Source: Brevundimonas sp. UBA4609 (lineage in GTDB: Bacteria; Pseudomonadota; Alphaproteobacteria; Caulobacterales; Caulobacteraceae). Taken from it: 28,156 nt of DNA. Position numbers and translations under genes: made by a program. Positions 1 through 7,881 of the stretch are shown here, piece by piece. The notes under the pieces are model-generated. The model saw only the letters and a list, made by a program, of their open reading frames with translations, made no database searches and was not told the DNA's origin. Each line of letters opens with the position of its first letter. Position 1 is the stretch's first letter. The stretch lies in NCBI GenBank assembly GCA_002386585.1, contig DGIZ01000209.1, positions 1 through 28,156 on the forward strand, read 5' to 3'.

Positions 1-1052
1 TCGCCCGGCCGCAGGCGCCGCTGGCTCATCAGCTCGCGCAGCACCATCCGCGCCAGGGCGGCCGCCAGCAGGGGGAACTCGCCCGCCGCCAACCGCTCGC
101 CCAGTCGCGCAGGCGGGCCTTCCACCGGCGGCACCAGCAAGGTCAGGCGCGGATCATGGGCGAGAATGGCGCCGACCTCGCGCGGGGCGACCATCCGCAC
201 CGCCGCCGCCAGGCTGGAGCCCTGATCCAGGCCAGGACCCAGAATCTGGGCCAGTCCCGCCCGCGAACCCAGCAGTTCGCACAGGATCTGCTCGACCGAG
301 ACGAACACCAGGGCGCGCGGAGCGCCCTCGACCGGCGCACGGTCGCAGATGTCCATCAGCCGCTCCAACCGCGCCCGCGCCCCGATCAGGCCGCGCAGGG
401 ACCCGGCCACCGCCCCGCCCATCAGGAAGGCCCGATCCGGCGCGCCGGCCAGGCCGTGCGCCAGATCGGCCACAGACTGCGTCTCCAGATCGGCGAACGC
501 CCTGTCGCGACCGGCCTTCAGCAGCCGCTCGATCGCCTGTTCGGCCAGGCGCTGATAGTGGCGCATCAGATCGTGCACCGACTGACCGGGAACGGCCTGG
601 GCCTCAGGCACGGCCACCTTCTGTATGGCGTGTTGCAGCTCCACGCCCGACGCCTCGAGCCGCTCCGCCAGATCCGGGCGATGCAGGAGTTCAAAAGCCG
701 TCGCCGTCTGACGGGCAAGCCAGTCCTCAAGGACCCGGCCGATGGTTTCGCGGCCGTGAGGGGCGTAAAGGTCGTGCACGCCGCGACAGGCCGGGCCGCG
801 CGGCTCGACCGGCGCCGGACGCCTGCGGTTCAGTTCGGGCGCGCCCCGCGTCAGGATGACGACGCTGGCGAACTCCATGGTCTCGGGGTCGAGCGTCTCC
901 TTGGTGACGCGCACCGCCACGGCCTGACGGTCGCGCATCAAGTCCTCGGCCGTCTCCATGGCGCGGCGGCGATCCTCCGTGGCCTGCGACAGGGACCAGT
1001 CGTCCGGCGGCGTGCGGCGGATGTAGATTTCGTAGTGGACAGGACCGGCCAT
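1..1052 (-). CDS. Hypothetical protein, 3' end cut by the window edge
   Basis: An open frame runs on the minus strand from an ATG at 1052 to the left edge, about 350 residues with no stop. The protein begins MAGPVHYEIYIRR and is soluble-looking, with many Ala, Arg and Leu. I see no signal peptide, membrane segment, Walker motif or metal-binding motif. The N-terminal ~75 residues (a beta-strand opening followed by a charged helix and a short hydrophobic strand) could be a small domain, and the rest looks largely helical. It is divergent from chvI across a 216-base gap. The ribosome-binding site is weak (AAGG about 5 bases upstream). I do not recognise the family. The competing plus-strand frame over the same bases has protein composition typical of an antisense shadow (very rich in Arg, Gln and His). 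Confidence 0.7.
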   Translation of the reverse strand, partial: MAGPVHYEIYIRRTPPDDWSLSQATEDRRRAMETAEDLMRDRQAVAVRVTKETLDPETMEFASVVILTRGAPELNRRRPAPVEPRGPACRGVHDLYAPHGRETIGRVLEDWLARQTATAFELLHRPDLAERLEASGVELQHAIQKVAVPEAQAVPGQSVHDLMRHYQRLAEQAIERLLKAGRDRAFADLETQSVADLAHGLAGAPDRAFLMGGAVAGSLRGLIGARARLERLMDICDRAPVEGAPRALVFVSVEQILCELLGSRAGLAQILGPGLDQGSSLAAAVRMVAPREVGAILAHDPRLTLLVPPVEGPPARLGERLAAGEFPLLAAALARMVLRELMSQRRLRPG

Positions 1053-1099
1053 GGCGCCTTCAGAGACAACAAGGCGGCCATCCTGCCTCTTCAGGCTTT

Positions 1100-1120
1100 A
1101 AGGCGAGGTTTCGCCTTTTC
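1100..1120 (+). terminator. Hairpin with short T tract in the chvI upstream region
   Basis: A perfect 7-bp stem (AAGGCGA at 1100-1106, TCGCCTT at 1111-1117) closes a GGTT loop and runs into TTTT on the plus strand. It looks like a small intrinsic terminator, but no plus-strand gene precedes it here. On the minus strand it lies in the leader of the hypothetical gene that starts at 1052. A weaker 4-bp hairpin sits just before it at 1085-1096. Confidence 0.4.
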
Positions 1121-1268
1121 CTCGCGCGGGTTGAAAGGCAGAGTCATGCGAACCATTTTGCAGTGGCCGTAAAGTCACCGCGATTGCATAGAACGGTTAC
1201 GCTTGCCGCGCGTTACCGGATAAGGCGGCCGATCAGACGATCGCCCCGCCCGCACTAAGGAGAAGCCC
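1121..1268 (+). promoter_or_regulatory. Promoter region of the chvI operon
   Basis: This non-coding stretch precedes chvI and must hold its promoter, but no clear -35/-10 pair is visible. The pentamer GTTAC occurs twice in direct orientation (1196-1200 and 1212-1216), a possible but unproven OmpR-type half-site pair. The ribosome-binding site AAGGAG at 1257-1262 ends 6 bases before the chvI start. Confidence 0.35.
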
Positions 1269-1976
1269 TTGGCTAACATCACCCTGGTCGACGACGACGA
1301 GAACATCGTGGCCTCCGTCTCTCTGGCGCTGGAAAGCCACGGCCATAAGGTGACCGCCTATCACGACGGCGCCTCGGGCCTGGAAGCGCTGGAGACCAGT
1401 CCGCCCGACCTGGCCATCCTGGACGTGAAGATGCCCCGCATGGACGGCATGGAGGTGCTGCGCCGCCTGCGTCAGACCTCCAGCATTCCGGTCATCATGC
1501 TGACGTCCAAGGACGAGGAGATCGACGAGATCCTCGGCTTCAACCTCGGCGCCGACGACTACATCCACAAGCCCTTCAGCCAGCGCCTGCTGATTGAGCG
1601 GGTGAAGGCCCTGCTGCGCCGCGCGGGCGTGGAAGGCCTGGATCCGATCGACCCCGCCGCCGCCGAAGCCGGCAAGGCCATCAAGCGCGGCAAGCTGTCG
1701 ATGGACCCGGCGCGCCACGAATCGACCTGGGACGGCCGACCGGTAAAGCTGACCGTCACCGAGTTCCTGTTGCTGCAGGCCCTGGCCCAGCGCCCCGGCT
1801 TCGTGAAGAGCCGCGACAATCTGATGGACGCCGCCTATGACGATCAGGTCTATGTCGACGACCGCACCATCGACAGCCATGTGAAACGGATGCGAAAGAA
1901 GTTCCGCATGGTCGACCCCGAGTTCGACGCTATCGAGACCCTGTATGGCGTCGGATACCGCTACCGCGAGAGCTGA
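1269..1976 (+). CDS. chvI: Response regulator ChvI, OmpR/PhoB family
   Basis: This 235-residue DNA-binding response regulator is the partner of ChvG. The receiver domain (residues 1-120) has the acidic pocket D8-D10, the phospho-acceptor D52 in [10 protein letters not shown], the switch Thr/Ser in MLTS and K101 in the KPF motif. A winged-helix output domain occupies about 135-235 and ends in the usual YGVGYRY. In Alphaproteobacteria this pair controls envelope, acid and osmotic-stress genes. The start is TTG, chosen because AAGGAG lies 6 bases upstream and the protein aligns with the family from its second residue. The gene overlaps chvG by 32 bases, so the two are very probably translated together. 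Identity is supported both by sequence and by the conserved hprK-EIIA-HPr genes that follow. Confidence 0.93.
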   Translation: MANITLVDDDENIVASVSLALESHGHKVTAYHDGASGLEALETSPPDLAILDVKMPRMDGMEVLRRLRQTSSIPVIMLTSKDEEIDEILGFNLGADDYIHKPFSQRLLIERVKALLRRAGVEGLDPIDPAAAEAGKAIKRGKLSMDPARHESTWDGRPVKLTVTEFLLLQALAQRPGFVKSRDNLMDAAYDDQVYVDDRTIDSHVKRMRKKFRMVDPEFDAIETLYGVGYRYRES

Positions 1977-3555
1977 AGCCGAAGACGTCCCGGCGCGGCG
2001 CCGATTCCGCTTCGGCGGATCGCGCCTGGGCGGCTTCATCCTGGCCCTCAATCTCCTCAGCCTGCTGATCCTGTTCGGCGGCGCCCTGGCGCTGAACGAA
2101 TGGCGGCGCGGCCTGATCGAGGCGCGCCAAGAATCCCTGGGCGTCCAGGCTGAGCTGCTGGCCAACGTCCTGGGCGAACTGGGCATCACCCAGGGCGACC
2201 CCTATCCCATGCTGGACGATCGCGCGGCCGCCCTGTGGCTGCGCGACAACTTCATTCCGGCCGGACAGCGCGCCCGCCTGTTCGACATGGACGGGATCGA
2301 GGTGTCCGATTCCTATCGGGTCAGCGACACCATTCCGGGCGAGCCCCTCCCCCCGGCCCATCCCGCAGGAACCGCCCTGGCGCCTAGCGAGCCGTCCGCG
2401 CGTGAGACCGCGCGCCTGGCCCGCGCCGATGCGGAACTGTCCGCCGAGGTCGAACGCGCCCTGCAGGGCGTGCCTCAGGCCGCCATCCGTCGCAATGAAG
2501 AGGGCGAACGGGTGGTCTCCGTCTCCCTGCCCGTGCGCCATGTGCAGCAGGTCCTGGGCGTGCTGACGCTGGAGGCGGGTGACGTCAACGAGACTCTGGC
2601 CGCCCAGCGCCGCGCCCTGACGCCTTTCGCCCTGGTGGCCCTGGCGGTGAACCTGCTGGCGTCCCTGGTTCTGCACCTGTTCGTGGCGCGCCCGGTGATG
2701 CGTCTGTCTGCGGCGGCGGACCAGGTGCGGCTGCAGCGCGCCCGCGCCATCTCCCTGCCCGATCTCGAGGATCGTCGCGACGAGATCGGCGACCTGGCCC
2801 GCGCCCTGGAGTCCATGACCGACACCCTGTCGACCCGTATGGACGCCATCGAACGCTTCGCCGCCGACGTCAGCCACGAGATCAAGAACCCCCTGACCTC
2901 GATCCGCTCGGCGCTGGAGACCCTGCCGCTGGTCAAGACCGAAGAACAGCGGGCCCGCCTGACCAATCTGCTGCAACAGGACGTGCGGCGGCTGGACCGG
3001 TTGATCACCGACATCTCCAACGCCTCGCGCCTCGACGCCGAACTGTCGCGCGATCGCCCGCGCGCCATCGACCTGAACGAACTGCTGGGCGACATCATCG
3101 GAGTCTATGAGGCCGGGCAGAAGCCGGGCGAGCCGCCGGTGCGCTTCGCCTCGACCGCCGAGAACGCCCGAGTGGTGGGCCGCGACATTCCCCTGGGCCA
3201 AGTGTTCCGCAACCTGATCGACAACGCCCGCTCCTTCAGCCCGTCCGAGGGCGAGGTGCGGGTCCGCCTGGAACGCGACGACAGCCAGCCCGACGTTCCC
3301 CTGCGCATCCGCATCGAGGACGACGGCCCCGGCATCCCGGCCGAGAATCTGGAGACGGTGTTCGAGCGCTTCTACACCTCCCGCCCCAAGGGCACGGCCT
3401 TCGGCGCCAACTCGGGCCTGGGCCTGGCCATCGTGCGCCAGATCATCGACGCCCACGGCGGACGGGTCCACGCCGAGAACCGCATCGACGCAAACGGCGC
3501 CGTGGTCGGGGCCCGCTTCGAAGTGCGGCTGCCCGCGACCGGAAAACGCGCGTGA
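1945..3555 (+). CDS. chvG: Sensor histidine kinase ChvG
   Basis: This 536-residue inner-membrane sensor kinase phosphorylates ChvI. A cytoplasmic tail is followed by a first membrane helix at about 30-50, a periplasmic sensor of about 170 residues, a second helix at about 225-246, a HAMP linker, and the kinase core. The H-box [10 protein letters not shown] carries the phospho-acceptor H311. The N-box is [11 protein letters not shown], with DDGPGIP and NSGLGLAIV forming the ATP-binding G boxes. The start ATG lies inside the end of chvI, in another frame, and has no strong ribosome-binding site of its own, which fits translational coupling. The stop codon overlaps the hprK start by 4 bases. The periplasmic part fits the stimulus-sensing region typical of alphaproteobacterial ChvG/ExoS. 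High confidence. Confidence 0.93.
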   Translation: MASDTATARAEAEDVPARRRFRFGGSRLGGFILALNLLSLLILFGGALALNEWRRGLIEARQESLGVQAELLANVLGELGITQGDPYPMLDDRAAALWLRDNFIPAGQRARLFDMDGIEVSDSYRVSDTIPGEPLPPAHPAGTALAPSEPSARETARLARADAELSAEVERALQGVPQAAIRRNEEGERVVSVSLPVRHVQQVLGVLTLEAGDVNETLAAQRRALTPFALVALAVNLLASLVLHLFVARPVMRLSAAADQVRLQRARAISLPDLEDRRDEIGDLARALESMTDTLSTRMDAIERFAADVSHEIKNPLTSIRSALETLPLVKTEEQRARLTNLLQQDVRRLDRLITDISNASRLDAELSRDRPRAIDLNELLGDIIGVYEAGQKPGEPPVRFASTAENARVVGRDIPLGQVFRNLIDNARSFSPSEGEVRVRLERDDSQPDVPLRIRIEDDGPGIPAENLETVFERFYTSRPKGTAFGANSGLGLAIVRQIIDAHGGRVHAENRIDANGAVVGARFEVRLPATGKRA

Positions 3556-4019
3556 CCCCGCCGCGCCAACCCCTGCACGCCACAGTCGTCGCCGTCCGCA
3601 TCGACGACGCCTGGCGCGGCGTCCTGATCCAGGGGCCGTCCGGCGCAGGCAAGAGCGACCTCGCCCTGCGGCTGATGCAGGTCGGCTGGAGGCTGGTCGG
3701 CGACGATTGGGTGGACGTCTTCGCCTGCGAAGGCGCCCTCTACGCCGCTGCGCCCGCGACCATCGCCGGGCGGATGGAGGTGCGCGGCCTGGGCGTCGTC
3801 AGCCGCCCTTTCCTGCCCTCGACGCGGATCGCCCTGTCGCTGCACCTGACGCATGAACCGGTCGAACGGATGCCCGAGGCGGCCCAGGACGTGATCGACG
3901 GCGTCGCCGTGCCGCGTCTGGTTCTGGACCCTCGTCCCGCCTCCGCGCCCCTGGTCGTGGCGGCCGCCATCAACCGCGCCATGAGGGCTGCGGGCCGGCG
4001 CGGCGACAGCGCTCTTTGA
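3552..4019 (+). CDS. hprK: Short HPr kinase/phosphorylase
   Basis: This is a 155-residue HPr kinase/phosphorylase of the truncated alphaproteobacterial type, about half the length of the Gram-positive enzyme because the N-terminal domain is absent. The Walker A loop GPSGAGKS spans residues 28-35. GDD at 50-52 is the acidic catalytic region, and the family signature MEVRGLGVV lies at 75-83. It is expected to phosphorylate HPr on a serine (S52 of the HPr encoded two genes on) and to reverse that reaction. It starts with GTG overlapping the chvG stop (GTGA), so it belongs to the same transcript. Linking the ChvG/ChvI system to a phosphotransferase relay in one operon is a known alphaproteobacterial arrangement. 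Confidence 0.92.
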   Translation: MTPPRQPLHATVVAVRIDDAWRGVLIQGPSGAGKSDLALRLMQVGWRLVGDDWVDVFACEGALYAAAPATIAGRMEVRGLGVVSRPFLPSTRIALSLHLTHEPVERMPEAAQDVIDGVAVPRLVLDPRPASAPLVVAAAINRAMRAAGRRGDSAL

Positions 4020-4096
4020 TCCGCGCCGCGATTGCCCTATGAAACGAGGCTTGTCGCTCGTCGAGGCGAGCTGGGGATGTCTTTGGTGAAGCCTAT

Positions 4097-4501
4097 ATGA
4101 TCGGGCTGGTGATCGTCACCCACGGGGGCCTGGCCTCCGAATTCCTGTCGGCGATGGAGCACGTGGTGGGGCCGCAGCGCGGCGTCGCCGCCATCTGCAT
4201 CGGTCCCGAGGACGATATGGAGCGCCGGCGCCGCGACATCGTCGACGCCGCCGCTGCAGTCAATGAAGGCGAGGGCGTCATCCTGCTGACCGACATGTTC
4301 GGCGGCACCCCCTCCAACCTGGCCATCTCGGTGATGGAGCAGACCGGCGCCGAGGTGATCGCCGGACTGAACCTGCCCATGCTGATCAAGCTGGCCAGCG
4401 TGCGCGGCCGTGAAAGCCTGGAAGCCTGCGTGGCCCACGCCCAGGACGCCGGCCGCAAATATATCTCGGTGGCGTCGTGGGTGCTGGCGGGCGAGAAATG
4501 A
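4097..4501 (+). CDS. manX: PTS EIIA component, mannose family
   Basis: This 134-residue cytoplasmic phosphocarrier belongs to the mannose-type EIIA family. The N-terminal strand leads to VTHGGLA with the phospho-acceptor H9. TDMFGGTPSN at about 70-79 is the second family signature. No EIIB, EIIC or EIID gene is present nearby, so it probably works as a regulatory phospho-acceptor rather than in sugar transport, as inferred for its orthologues in Caulobacter, Brucella and rhizobia. It lies 77 bases after hprK with only a weak ribosome-binding site, and its stop overlaps the ptsH start as ATGA. Naming varies (manX, ptsM or simply EIIA-Man), so the symbol is less certain than the family. Confidence 0.9.
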   Translation: MIGLVIVTHGGLASEFLSAMEHVVGPQRGVAAICIGPEDDMERRRRDIVDAAAAVNEGEGVILLTDMFGGTPSNLAISVMEQTGAEVIAGLNLPMLIKLASVRGRESLEACVAHAQDAGRKYISVASWVLAGEK

Positions 4502-4785
4502 GCGACGTCGTCCCGTCCGCCCAGGCGACCCTGAACATCTGCAACCAGCGCGGCCTGCACGCCCGCGCCTCGGCCAAGTTCGTGAAGCTGGCCTCGGAGT
4601 TCGAAGCCGAGATTCAGGTGACGCGCGACGGAGTGACCGTGGACGCCCGCTCGATCATGGGTCTTCTGATGCTGGGCGCCGGGATCGGCTGCGGCGTCGA
4701 GGTGAAGGCCGAAGGGCCGGACGCCGCCGAGGCCGTCGCCGCCCTCACCGATCTTGTGGCGCGTCGCTTCGACGAGGATCAGTAG
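4498..4785 (+). CDS. ptsH: Phosphocarrier protein HPr
   Basis: This 95-residue HPr relays phosphate from enzyme I to EIIA. The catalytic RGLHARAS carries H21, and DARSIMGLLMLGA carries S52, the site expected to be used by HprK. The ATG at 4498 is preferred to an upstream in-frame start at 4477 because it overlaps the EIIA stop as ATGA and gives the normal HPr length. Enzyme I is not in the window. The last 41 bases overlap, on the opposite strand, the 3' end of mrpG, leaving no space for a terminator between the two convergent operons. Confidence 0.93.
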   Translation: MSDVVPSAQATLNICNQRGLHARASAKFVKLASEFEAEIQVTRDGVTVDARSIMGLLMLGAGIGCGVEVKAEGPDAAEAVAALTDLVARRFDEDQ

Positions 4786-5176
4786 TCAGGTCCGGCGGAG
4801 TACGGACCACGCCGGCGCATTCGCCCTCCAGCGGCACCCTCACCCCGTCGCCCGAACGATCGGTGCGGTCGCGGAACAGGGCCGCGCGCGCCAGAATGAT
4901 CAGCGTCACCGGCGTCGTCACCGTAAAGAAGACGGCCACCAGCAGTTCGACCGGCATGAACTGCCCCTCGGCGGCAGTGAAATAGACCACCGACCCGCCC
5001 AGGATCAGGAACATGCCGAGCGTCGCCCCCAGCGTCGGGGCGTGGACCCGCTCATAGAAGGTCTTGAGCCGCACCAGGCCGAACGCGCCCAGGAAGGTCA
5101 GGGCGGACCCGGCCAGAACCAGACACGCCGCCAGCAGGGCCGCCCAGGCCGGGACGTTCGCGGGAAATCCGGTCAT
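4745..5176 (-). CDS. mrpG: Mrp/Pha antiporter subunit G
   Basis: This 143-residue small membrane subunit is the last gene of the Mrp cation/proton antiporter operon. Three hydrophobic helices cover about residues 10-100, with the family hallmark GLVRLKTFYERVHAPT between the first two. The ATG at 5176 overlaps the mrpF stop by 4 bases and matches the family N-terminus; a longer frame upstream lies inside mrpF. The hydrophilic C-terminal tail of about 35 residues is longer than usual for MrpG and is the part that overlaps ptsH on the other strand. MrpG is needed for assembly and activity of the hetero-oligomeric complex in the inner membrane. Confidence 0.9.
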   Translation of the reverse strand: MTGFPANVPAWAALLAACLVLAGSALTFLGAFGLVRLKTFYERVHAPTLGATLGMFLILGGSVVYFTAAEGQFMPVELLVAVFFTVTTPVTLIILARAALFRDRTDRSGDGVRVPLEGECAGVVRTPPDLTTDPRRSDAPQDR

Positions 5177-5454
5177 TCGATCACCTCGCCGCGCATCAGG
5201 AATTTGGCCAGGGCGACCGAGGAGGTGAAGCCCAGCATGCCGATGATCACCGCCGCATAGAAATACAGGTGGCTGCCCGTCCGCACCCCGAAGGCGACGA
5301 CCAGGAGCATCCCCGCCTGATAGAGGGTGTCCAGGCCCAGGATGCGATCCTGGGCGCGCGGCCCCTTGGCGATGCGCCACACGCCGATCAGGGCCGCCCC
5401 GGCCAGGAACAGCTGCGCTACGACCAGCGCCCAGTAGAAGACGGCGCCGCTCAT
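5173..5454 (-). CDS. mrpF: Mrp/Pha antiporter subunit F
   Basis: This is a 93-residue three-helix inner-membrane subunit. The conserved stretch RIAKGPRAQDRILGLDT lies between the first and second helices and carries the Pro and Asp residues typical of MrpF. It overlaps mrpE upstream and mrpG downstream by 4 bases each (ATGA junctions), so the operon is translationally coupled. In other bacteria MrpF is required for antiport and has been linked to cholate and Na+ resistance. Length and sequence are ordinary for the family. Confidence 0.92.
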   Translation of the reverse strand: MSGAVFYWALVVAQLFLAGAALIGVWRIAKGPRAQDRILGLDTLYQAGMLLVVAFGVRTGSHLYFYAAVIIGMLGFTSSVALAKFLMRGEVIE

Positions 5455-5948
5455 TCGAAAATCTCCATCAGGCGGCGCTCATAGCGATTCTTGATGCGGT
5501 CCGCCCAGTCGTCGCCGTCCTGCAGGTCGAGGATATGCAGCAGGAGCACGCCGGTCGCGTCCTCGTACTCGACCCAGATGGTGCCGGGGGTGCTGGTGAT
5601 GATCACGGCCAGCACGGCCAGGCCGTATCGGTCCCGCATCTCCAGCGGGATGTGCACAAAGCCCGAGACGCGATTCTCGCGCGAGGCGTTCAGCCCCAGG
5701 ATGACCAGGGCCACCTCCCAGTTGGAGCGGATGATGTCGCGCGTGACGACCAGGGCGAAGCTCAGCAGGGTCAGCGGCCTTCTGACCCGCACCGGCTCGA
5801 CCTCGAGAGCGCGCATGATGTGGGGCGCGGCCAGGGCCATCAGCAAGGCCAGGGCCAGGGCGGGCGCAGCGACCGACCCGCTGAGCAGCAGGGAGGCGCC
5901 GAACAGGGCCAGCGACAGGATGGGGTGAGGCAGAACCGCCCGGATCAT
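5451..5948 (-). CDS. mrpE: Mrp/Pha antiporter subunit E
   Basis: This 165-residue inner-membrane subunit has two or three hydrophobic helices in the first ~65 residues and a cytoplasmic C-terminal domain. Family features are RDIIRSNWEVA and the strongly conserved ITSTPGTIWVEYE, followed by LLLHILD. The start at 5948 overlaps the mrpD stop by 4 bases and gives the usual MrpE length; the longer upstream frame is a shadow of mrpD. Its role is assembly and full activity of the antiporter. Confidence 0.92.
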   Translation of the reverse strand: MIRAVLPHPILSLALFGASLLLSGSVAAPALALALLMALAAPHIMRALEVEPVRVRRPLTLLSFALVVTRDIIRSNWEVALVILGLNASRENRVSGFVHIPLEMRDRYGLAVLAVIITSTPGTIWVEYEDATGVLLLHILDLQDGDDWADRIKNRYERRLMEIFE

Positions 5949-7540
5949 GAGCCGCCTCCCAGCACCGCACGGACATAGGCGTCGGGGCGCACCAGCCAGT
6001 CGGCCGTGTGGTCGGCATAGGCGAAGCCCGCCTCGCCGAAGATCGCCAGGAAGATGCAGGCCGCCAGCAGACCGGCGATGGCCACGCCCTCGGCCGCGCC
6101 GACGACGACCGCCGGCTCGGCGTCGTCGTCCCGCGCCCACAGGGCCGCCATGCCCAGGCGCGTCAGCCCGATCAGGGCGCCGAGCGAGGCCAGGGAAAGG
6201 GCGGCGATCACCCCATAACCCGCCCAGCCGGCGAGGCCTGACAGGGCGTCCATCATGGCCAGCTTGCCGATGAAGCCCGCCAGCGGCGGCAGGCCGGCGA
6301 TCATCAGGGTCGAGATCAGGAAGGCGCCGCCCAGAGCCGCCACGGCGGCCGGAATTACCAGGCCGGGCTCATTGCGCTCTTCGTCGTCGAAGGGATCGAT
6401 ATACTCGTCCTCGAAGACGGCGCGGCCCGAGCGCGCGCCGGGGTCCTGACCGCGGTTCAGCACCTCGGCCAGCATGAACAGGGCGCCGCAGGCCAGGGTC
6501 GACCCCACCAGGTAGAAGACCGCCCCGCCCAGGACGTCGGCGTTGCCCGTGCCCGCCGCCGCCAGCACCGTGCCGGACGAGACGATGACGGCGTAGGCGG
6601 CGGCGATCGACAGATCTCGCGCAGCGATGATGCCTGCCGTGCCGAAGCCGATGGTCGCCAGACCGCCCAGCAGGATCCACAGCTGCCCGAACCCGGCCGA
6701 AGCGCCGCTGTCCGCCGCAAACAACAGGAAGCTGAGACGGATGATCACATAGGCGCCGACCTTGGACAGGATGGCGAAGACGGCGGCCGCCGGCGCGCTG
6801 GCGGCCGAATAGGTGGTGGTCAGCCAGAAGCCCAGCGGCCACATGGCGCACTTGGTCAGGAAAGCCACGCCCAGGACGGCCGCGCCGACGTGGAACAGGC
6901 CCCGGTCCGCCTCGGCGATCTGAGGGATGCGCACGGCCAGATCGGCCATGTTGAGGGTGCCGGTCACGCCGTAGATCAGGCTGACCCCGATCAGGAACAG
7001 CATGGAGGCCGTCAGGTTGACGGCGATATAGGCTAGGCCCGCCCGGATACGCGCCTCGCCCGACCCATGCAGCGCCAGGCCGTAGGAAGCCGCCAGCATG
7101 ATCTCGAAGAAGACGAAGAGGTTGAACAGGTCGCCCGTCAAGAAGGCGCCGTTGACCCCCATGACCAGCAGCAGGAACAGGGCGTGGAAACGCGGCCCCG
7201 CCCGGTCCCATCGCGCCAGGGCGAAGATCATGGAGCAGGCCCCCAGCACGCTGGTCAGGGCCACCATCAGGGTCGACAGACGGTCCGCCACCAGGACGAT
7301 GCCGAACGGCGCCGGCCAGTCGCCCAGTTGATAGACGCGGGCGGTGTCGCCCCCGCCCGTGGCGCCGGTAGCGCTCTCATGCAGCAGGGCCAGGGCCATG
7401 GCCAGGATGGCCGCCATGGCGAAGAGGCTGAGGCCGCCCTTCAGCAGGCGGCGGCGCTCGTCGAACAGCAGCATGGCCGCCGCAATGACCATGGGCAGGA
7501 CGATCGGCCCGATGATCAGATGTTCCTGCCAGTCGGTCAT
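5945..7540 (-). CDS. mrpD: Mrp/Pha antiporter subunit D
   Basis: This 531-residue polytopic subunit is homologous to the proton-pumping subunits of respiratory complex I (NuoM/NuoN type) and is one of the two channel-like parts of the antiporter. The conserved helix residues E146 (in FVFFEIML) and K230 (in FLTKCAMWPLGFWL) are both present and are expected to form the proton path. A hydrophilic acidic insert of about 30 residues (EDEYIDPFDDEE) follows the middle helices. The ATG at 7540 overlaps the mrpC stop (ATGA) and fits the family N-terminus; the further upstream frame is a shadow of mrpC. It overlaps mrpE by 4 bases. Confidence 0.94.
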   Translation of the reverse strand: MTDWQEHLIIGPIVLPMVIAAAMLLFDERRRLLKGGLSLFAMAAILAMALALLHESATGATGGGDTARVYQLGDWPAPFGIVLVADRLSTLMVALTSVLGACSMIFALARWDRAGPRFHALFLLLVMGVNGAFLTGDLFNLFVFFEIMLAASYGLALHGSGEARIRAGLAYIAVNLTASMLFLIGVSLIYGVTGTLNMADLAVRIPQIAEADRGLFHVGAAVLGVAFLTKCAMWPLGFWLTTTYSAASAPAAAVFAILSKVGAYVIIRLSFLLFAADSGASAGFGQLWILLGGLATIGFGTAGIIAARDLSIAAAYAVIVSSGTVLAAAGTGNADVLGGAVFYLVGSTLACGALFMLAEVLNRGQDPGARSGRAVFEDEYIDPFDDEERNEPGLVIPAAVAALGGAFLISTLMIAGLPPLAGFIGKLAMMDALSGLAGWAGYGVIAALSLASLGALIGLTRLGMAALWARDDDAEPAVVVGAAEGVAIAGLLAACIFLAIFGEAGFAYADHTADWLVRPDAYVRAVLGGGS

Positions 7541-7881
7541 TCGGGCGCCTCCTGGCCGTCGACATGGTCGCTGCCGGTCTCGCCGCGCGAGGCCAGCAGC
7601 ACCACCAGGAACAGGGCCGTCAGGGCGAAGCTGATGACGATGGCCGTCAGCACCAGGGCCTGGGGCGTCGGATCGGCGTAGAGGGCCGGGTCCTCGGCGC
7701 CCTTGCCGGTGATCGGCGCAGCGCCGGAACGCAGCCGCCCCATGGAGAAGATGAACAGGTTGACCGCATAGGAGACCAGCGACAGACCGATGATGACCTG
7801 AAAGGTGCGCGGGCGCAGCATCAGCCACACCCCCGAGGCGGTCAGAACGCCGATGGCGAGGGCCAGGACGATCTGGGTCAT
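7537..7881 (-). CDS. mrpC: Mrp/Pha antiporter subunit C
   Basis: This 114-residue three-helix subunit is homologous to NuoK of complex I. The sequence runs through a first helix, then LRPRTFQVIIGLSLVSYAVN, with the conserved Gly and Asn residues of the family. A loop with Asp and Pro (DPTPQALVLTAIVI) precedes the last helix and matches the NuoK/MrpC signature. It begins 4 bases inside the end of mrpA and ends overlapping mrpD. The short C-terminal tail is hydrophilic. Confidence 0.93.
   Translation of the reverse strand: MTQIVLALAIGVLTASGVWLMLRPRTFQVIIGLSLVSYAVNLFIFSMGRLRSGAAPITGKGAEDPALYADPTPQALVLTAIVISFALTALFLVVLLASRGETGSDHVDGQEAPE

Noticed and set aside
156..1172. Plus-strand frame of 338 codons over the left-edge gene
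   Set aside because: Its protein is dominated by Arg, Gln, His and Gly, without hydrophobic core patterning, unlike the minus-strand frame, and it has no ribosome-binding site.
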